This document shows, in pieces, positions 58,434 through 64,000 of a DNA stretch of 64,000 nt. The translations under genes and the position numbers were made by a program. The stretch's first letter is position 1. Each line of letters begins with the position of its first letter. The notes beneath the pieces were generated by a model. That model had not been told where the DNA came from, did no database searches, and saw only the letters and a program-made list of their open reading frames with translations. The stretch spans positions 157,259,151 through 157,323,150 of the forward strand of contig CP136068.1 in assembly GCA_032622095.1 (NCBI GenBank), given 5' to 3'. The stretch is from Siphonodentalium dalli (Eukaryota; Mollusca; Scaphopoda; Gadilida; Siphonodentaliidae).

Positions 58434-58972
58434 AGGTGGATTATCTCTTTGTAAACATGTATTATATAGTTACCAGGGTATAAAATATTATATCTGTATC
58501 GAAGACTCTTGTCCGGAAATGCTTCTATCGGTTAATATTAATTTTATTTCGAATATTTTCTGGCCTAAAAAGGTGTGGTTGTTTAGCTAACGAACAATAG
58601 TTATCACTGTTTACAGAGACCAGCAATTTTATTGTGTAATTTTGTCAGATTTTGTCACAAATAAACGTTAATTATACTCATTGTCGGTTATAACTATGGA
58701 ATATAACAACACAACCAAATCAATCAATCTGGGATATTTGACGTTCGGCACGTAGTCACAGGAATGGCCTAATGCTCTTTATCGCTATATGGTATCACCC
58801 GAATGGTCTGTTCTAAAAATAGCCAAATAAACGGGCCCAATAAATATTCGAAATAAAATCAATATTAACTGATAGAAGCGTTTCCGGACAGGGGTCTTCA
58901 GTTTATATTTATTATTTTTTACCCACGCAACTATTTAAAATTTGTTATTTAAAGAGATAATCCATCTTTAAG
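58434..58972. mobile_element. Foldback element, TTAAAGGTGGATTATCTC ends
   Basis: About 135-bp inverted arms: TAAAGGTGGATTATCTCTTT...AGACTCTTGTCCGGAAATGC on the left; GCGTTTCCGGACAGGGGTCT...AAAGAGATAATCCATCTTTA on the right. Interior of about 270 bp is AT-rich. No transposase. Confidence 0.68.
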
Positions 58973-59408
58973 GCCGTGTTCCCGTACAAACCTTGAATTC
59001 GGTGGGTTCTTTAAAGAACCAGATTTTGGATATGGATCCAGCTGGAACCAGAGTAGTGTGGGTCCAAACTCTTTGGTTCTATGTTGGTATTTGGTTCTCC
59101 GTGGAACCAAATTTGGAGCTGCTTTATTAGAGTGTGGGGTGATATGTGTAGCGCTGATGGCCATTACCGCGGAGCACAGCTGTGTGACATTGCGTGATAC
59201 TGTTTCTCCACTTATATGATAATGGAGGGTTTTTCTGAGATAATGGACGTCTTCGTTAATCATTACGAACTGGACATGGTCAGCCCATCAAAGAGGTCGC
59301 GTAATTGAGAGAAGAGCTATAATTATAGACGACACTGTTATACGTCTTCATTCAGTCCGTCATTTGCAATCGTAGATATTTTAGGAACAGTTCAATTTAG
59401 CTAGCTGC
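58973..59408. other. Non-coding gap
   Basis: GGTTC / GAACC words occur repeatedly (58995-59110). A 104-codon minus ORF at 58949-59263 has no domain. Confidence 0.45.
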
Positions 59409-59600
59409 TCAGATCATGTCACGAATCTCTACTCCGACTAACGCCCGTAGAGATCATATTCCACCTGTACAAATCCTTGGATCTTTCTGAAATTTTGACA
59501 GGGAACCTTACGAAGTTGAAAAACAGTGCAGATAATATATATCTCAGTTAATATCTGTTCCTTAATAATGCACTTCACTGCATGTGAATGTTCTAACTCA
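59409..59600 (+). repeat. Dispersed repeat D2, copy 3
   Basis: TCATGTCACGAATCTCTACT...ATTCCACCTGTACAAA...TTTTGACAGGGAACCTTACG...CCTTAATAATGCACTTCACT. This is the uninterrupted reference for the copy at 11466-12260. Confidence 0.65.
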
Positions 59601-59689
59601 AAAGTTCACGATTTAAGTGACTTTGTAAGCGATTTTGCTTTGCGTCGCTTACAATTATGGAATTTTTCCTGGATAATTAAAGGTACTCA

Positions 59690-60060
59690 ATCCGATTAAA
59701 CACCCCTAAATTACTATTTCTTTGGCTTCGGGGGTAAACAATTTTTGATTCGAGTCGATGAACCTACCCATCAACACTCAGAGTGATCAGATATGGATTT
59801 TTAAAGTCTGTTATTTCTATTGTTTGTGGCCCAGACACACGCCGTCGAAATGTTGGTCTCCGTAAAAATTGCGGACGAAGATGGATAACTCTAAACACAA
59901 GAGGTAATACGGCCAAATTTTGTGAATACTCAAGCGATAATACGGCCATATTTCGTTGAACAAAATGTTTATAAATAACACGTTTGAGAAATTTGATGCC
60001 TTAGTTGACAGTGGTTAGCATTATTTTGTTTCAATTAATTGATTCTGATAACTAGAGCGT
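59690..60060 (-). repeat. Dispersed repeat D3, copy 2
   Basis: Inverse of 22488-22857: TTCTTTGGCTTCGGGGGTAA, TTTCGTTGAACAAAATG, GTTAGCATTATTTTG and CAATTAATTGATTCTGAT are shared. A 61-codon ORF here is not conserved. Confidence 0.6.
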
Positions 60061-61583
60061 ATTTTGAAGGAAAATAGCAATTTTGAAATTGCGAAAACTC
60101 ACTTGGATTTTGAAAAAAAAGTGTCACATATAATTGGCTATAACTTGTGAACCACATGAGATATGGATGGTTCAAAGGTTGCCCCAATGACCTATATAGT
60201 CGATGCGTGAGGGAACCAGAGCTCAAGGGTGGCACTTCCTCGGAGTTCCTCCCTATCCAAATGCAGTTATTAGTTCACTTTGTGATAGAAGCGCCAAACT
60301 TTCAGAGTTTGTTAAGTGGTTGGTGAGTATCACTAAACTGGCTGGTTCCAGATTTTGGAGGTCACCTTGACCTTCAATTTGACCTTGACCTTTTTGAAAA
60401 TCTCAGTTATTTGGTTGGGTGGTTTATGCCATCCTTTTCTTGTGACAATCGCATCTTCTCACAGTTTTCTCAATGCAATTATAGTTGGGAGGTTACCACG
60501 GTTCATTTGGGCCAAAACATATCTAAATTTTCTTAAGATGGCCGCCAATATGGCCGCCGGAAGTTGAAAATATGACATTTTTTCACAAATATCTTCAATT
60601 CAATTCATGCTGTTTGGAACTGGTTGAGTAATGCAACTTTATTTTGTGTTTTGTATATTAACCGATCATTGGAGCAATTATATATGCAATTATTGTGGTC
60701 TTAGTCCCTTCCGATCCCTCAAAACTTCGATTTTACAGGATGCGGTATAAAATTTCCCCAAAAAATCACAATTGGGATTCTAGTCATATTTCAACAAGAA
60801 ATGAACATAACTTTGTAATGTAAGTGAGGCATATCATTACTTATGAATATTCCAAATCACTGGAACCAAAATTCTTACTTTGGCTCAAAATGGCTGCCAA
60901 TATGGCCGCCAAAATATGGAAAATGGTAAATATTACACCAGCGTCTCCTGCAATCGTTTGCAAGTTGTGGTTGATGTATAAAATTGGCAATTCTGCATTC
61001 TATACATTGAATACTAACATGTTTGATGCACCATGGTTAATTGTTACTATTGTCACCACCGACATCGTCAAAAATATTTGACTTTTTTCTCAAAAACTTG
61101 ACATAAATATTGGCAAAAATTCACTTTTCAGGTTTGGACCATTTTTTCAGGTAAAATGTAACTATCTTTTGATTGAAAGGTGTTTATTGTTTTGGTCTAT
61201 CTTTAATGTGTCTCACTACGGTGTTTATAGACAAAATTGCTCAAGATGGCTTCCAAAATGGCAACCAAATTTGTAAAATGTAAATTTTTACATATATCCC
61301 GAACATTCTCTGCATTATCCGAAAATGTAGCAAAATGTGACTCACTTGGTTATTATACGTGTTAGTTAATTAACTGACAACTAAATGTTCTATTCTGGTT
61401 GTCCCACTTTCGTTTGGGCAAAATAAATTCATTTTAAAGTATGTTATTTTGCCGAGCACCTCTTCTTTGATTTTGGCCATAGTTATTGAAAGGAAATGGG
61501 TAGAACTTTCTTTGAGACAGAATTGAGATGGACCATAATATTTGGCTATTCTGGTCCATTATGCTAAGAAAATGTCAACTGAA
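60061..61583. repeat. Diverged long-unit repeat with paired ATGGC words
   Basis: CAAGATGGC-type motif pairs recur: AAGATGGCCGCCAATATGGC (60535), AAAATGGCTGCCAATATGGC (60887), AAGATGGCTTCCAAAATGGC (61242), each about 350 bp apart and each followed by a AAAATGxxAAxTTTTACA-like stretch. TTTGACCTTGACC occurs at 60378. This suggests an old tandem repeat of about 350 bp; no protein recognised. Confidence 0.55.
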
Positions 61584-61584
61584 T

Positions 61585-64000
61585 ACAGTGTGGATGCCAA
61601 GATCGTAGCCAGGGAGTTACTCTATGATCATACGTGATGTGAATAGGTATACAGTGAGTTATTGTATGTCATGACTTATGTGAATAGGTATACAATGAGT
61701 GACGATATGGTTATGAGTGGGTTGTCCATTGTAAGATTCATCTATGTATACAAGGAGATGTCATGGTCAGGTGTGAGGTGAATCAGTATGCATGGAGTGA
61801 CTGTATATTGTATGATTGTGTATATCCAGTACGGGTGCACCAGTGCCTGTATGGGCATTGGTGTGGTGTATGGATATAGCTACATGGTCATCTATGTGTT
61901 GATTATATATATATGGAGTGACTGTAAGGGCATGGGTGGGATGTACATGTGGTGTCTGTATGATCATGGATGGGTGTGTTGGTAAATAGGGTGTGATTTT
62001 ATGGTTACGGGTAATGTGAATAGGTATACATGGAATGACTGAACGGTCATGATTGAATATGATTACCTGGAGTAAGCCGGGTGGACATTATCGAGTGTGT
62101 GGGTATATAGGGATCTCATATCTATATATCTCATGGATGTATTATCATTGGTGGGTGTATAGGGATTAGCTGTATTATCATGGATGGCATGTATGATTAT
62201 ACAGTGAATTGCTGAATTGTCATGTGTGAGGTGTATATGCAAGTATGGATTGTTTGAGTGGTTGTGTGTATACATAGAAGGGCTGAATGGCCATTAGTGA
62301 CGTTTACTTGTATGCTTGGAGTGAATCTATGGTCTAGGGTGGGCTGTATATGTATATCGAGTGGTTATATGACTATGTGTGTCGATATAGGTATACATGT
62401 AGTGAATGTATGGTCAATGGTGAGATGAGTACACGTAGGTATACAAGTAGTGACTGTATGATCATAAATATAATGGACATCTATACAGGGGGTGACTATT
62501 AAAATGGTCATGTGTCAGGCGTATTAGTATACCTGGTGTTCCTGTTTGGTGACTCGTGGCGGTATGGTCATGTGTAGGTTATACCAGTATACACATGTGT
62601 TGCTTTATTGTCATGGGCAAGGGATATGTGTATATAGCAAGTGGCTATATGGCCATGGATAAAGTGCATATGCGTACATGGAGTGACTATACTGACATGG
62701 CTGGGGTGTATTAGTATATCTTGAGTGACTATGCGACTATGGTGTGACAAATAGGGATACAGGGAATGACATGGCCAATGTTGAGGTGAATATGTATGCA
62801 AGGATTGACCATGGTCGTGTATGAATGTTTTGAATAGGTACACACGGTGTGACTATATGGCCATAGGTCAGGTAACATTGGTGAAGGTATGTGTATGAAG
62901 CGAGTGGCTATATGGCCATTGGTGAGGTGGATATGTATACCCGGAGTGACTTTATGGTCATTGTTGATGTATATATTGATTGTCTATTTGACCACGTGTT
63001 TGGAGAATAGGTATACAGGGGATGACCTTATGGTCAATGGTGAGCTGAATGGGTATACAAGGAATGACTATATGGTTATCGGTCGTGTTTAGGAGTATCC
63101 CCGGTGTGCCTTATCGTGACGCGTGGCTGTAAGGTCACCCGTGGTCATGGATCAGGTGTACATGGATACAGTGGGTCACTATATTGTTATGTCTGTGGTG
63201 TTTATATATATATGTAATGACTATGTGGTAATGGGTGGCCATCGTTTTCCGTGTTTAACGCCCCCCATGTATATAAACACCATCAAGATAGAGAACTCTC
63301 TGACATGACCTCTCCATTGATTAACATATCCTTGAGTTATTGTGCCACCCAAGGTACACATGTACAACCCACCCATTACCTCAGTCACTCCATATGTACA
63401 TAAACACAACACAAATGACAACATAGTCACCCAATTTATACACGTACACCTGGTCATACAGCCATACTTGGTTATACCCGTACATACCACAAATGACGGT
63501 ACAGCCACGAGTTACCATGTATGAACACCAGGTATACACATACACCCGGCACATGGCCATATAGTCACTCTATGTATACATATTCACTACATTCACGATC
63601 ATACGGTCACGCGTTGTATACATATTCACCTCACCATGGACTATACAGCCACTACATGTATACCTATTCGCCATATCCATTACCATAGAGTCAATCCAGG
63701 TATACATATGCACATCACCAATGGTGAGCCCTTCCAGATATACCAATACCCGCACACACGACCTCTCATAAGTTCCACACTTGCCATACTCCATACTCAT
63801 GATCATGCATCTACTCCCCATACACAATCAATGATAACACATCCACAACATATATAAATATACAACCCACCGCTGCCAACAGGGCACTCCCCATATACCC
63901 ACACATCATCCATGACCATACAATAACTCGCGGTATACCTATTATCCTCATCCAGGATCATAGATTAACTCCCTGGCTGTCATCTTGGCTTCCACCCTGT
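61585..64000. mobile_element. Large foldback element of two opposed minisatellite arrays
   Basis: The left end ACAGTGTGGATGCCAAGATC, then GTAGCCAGGGAGTTACTCTA, is mirrored at the window's right edge by TAGATTAACTCCCTGGCTGT, then CATCTTGGCTTCCACCCTGT. Between them, 61612-63250 is a degenerate array of about 45-50-bp units (GTATACATGGAGTGACTGTA, TGGTCATGGGTGAGGTGAAT) and 63290-63980 is the same array in the opposite orientation. The left end is preceded by TA-C, so a TA target is possible, but the right flank is outside the window. No transposase; small ORFs on both strands follow the repeat. Confidence 0.78.

Overview
This is eukaryotic, almost certainly metazoan, intergenic DNA that is saturated with repeats. 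The clues are LINE and Penelope-like reverse transcriptases with an invertebrate flavour, a 2A-like motif in front of a LINE endonuclease, piggyBac-, hAT-, Tc1/mariner- and Harbinger-type MITEs, Helitron-like elements with central tandem repeats, and many ACATGTA / TAGGCCTA-rich stretches. A marine invertebrate (mollusc or other lophotrochozoan, or an invertebrate deuterostome) fits best; I cannot name the species. I found no intact host protein gene. The best host candidate is a weak promoter/first-exon-like patch near 19.6-19.9 kb on the minus strand.

Layout. 0-17 kb is a MITE field: piggyBac-type MITEs (TTAA ends) carrying a 69-bp hairpin, a TA-flanked foldback MITE family (eight copies in the window), hAT-type MITEs with 8-bp target duplications, a 365-bp TTA-flanked element with a related empty site in the window, and a 2-kb minisatellite of 54-bp units. 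17-24 kb holds degenerate dispersed repeats and a broken Penelope-like reverse transcriptase fragment. 24-30.3 kb is a 30/31-bp minisatellite that flips orientation several times and is open in several frames on both strands. 32.0-39.5 kb is a 7.5-kb transposon with about 1-kb inverted terminal repeats and a perfect 9-bp direct repeat at its borders. It encloses a decayed, GC-rich minus-strand gene that looks like a family B DNA polymerase joined to an SF1-type helicase. 43-57.5 kb is a chain of head-to-tail Helitron-like elements, interrupted by a 2A-containing CR1/L2-type LINE (45.9-53.0 kb). That LINE was itself split, inside its endonuclease active site, by a composite of three identical 450-bp TIR elements separated by two copies of an 890-bp spacer. 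57.5-61.5 kb is mixed foldback and dispersed repeats. 61.6-64.0 kb is a large foldback element made of two opposed minisatellite arrays with matching termini, apparently ending at or just past the window edge.

How parts relate. There are no operons here; the relations are of insertion order. Several nested events can be read directly: MITE into dispersed repeat, Harbinger-like element into dispersed repeat, composite TIR element into LINE, and probably LINE into the Helitron chain. The most unusual item is the polymerase-helicase element at 32.0-39.5 kb. Its TIR/TSD structure is clear, but no transposase is visible, and its gene carries frameshifts, a replaced polymerase motif A aspartate, an apparent internal deletion over the other polymerase motifs, and a truncated helicase.
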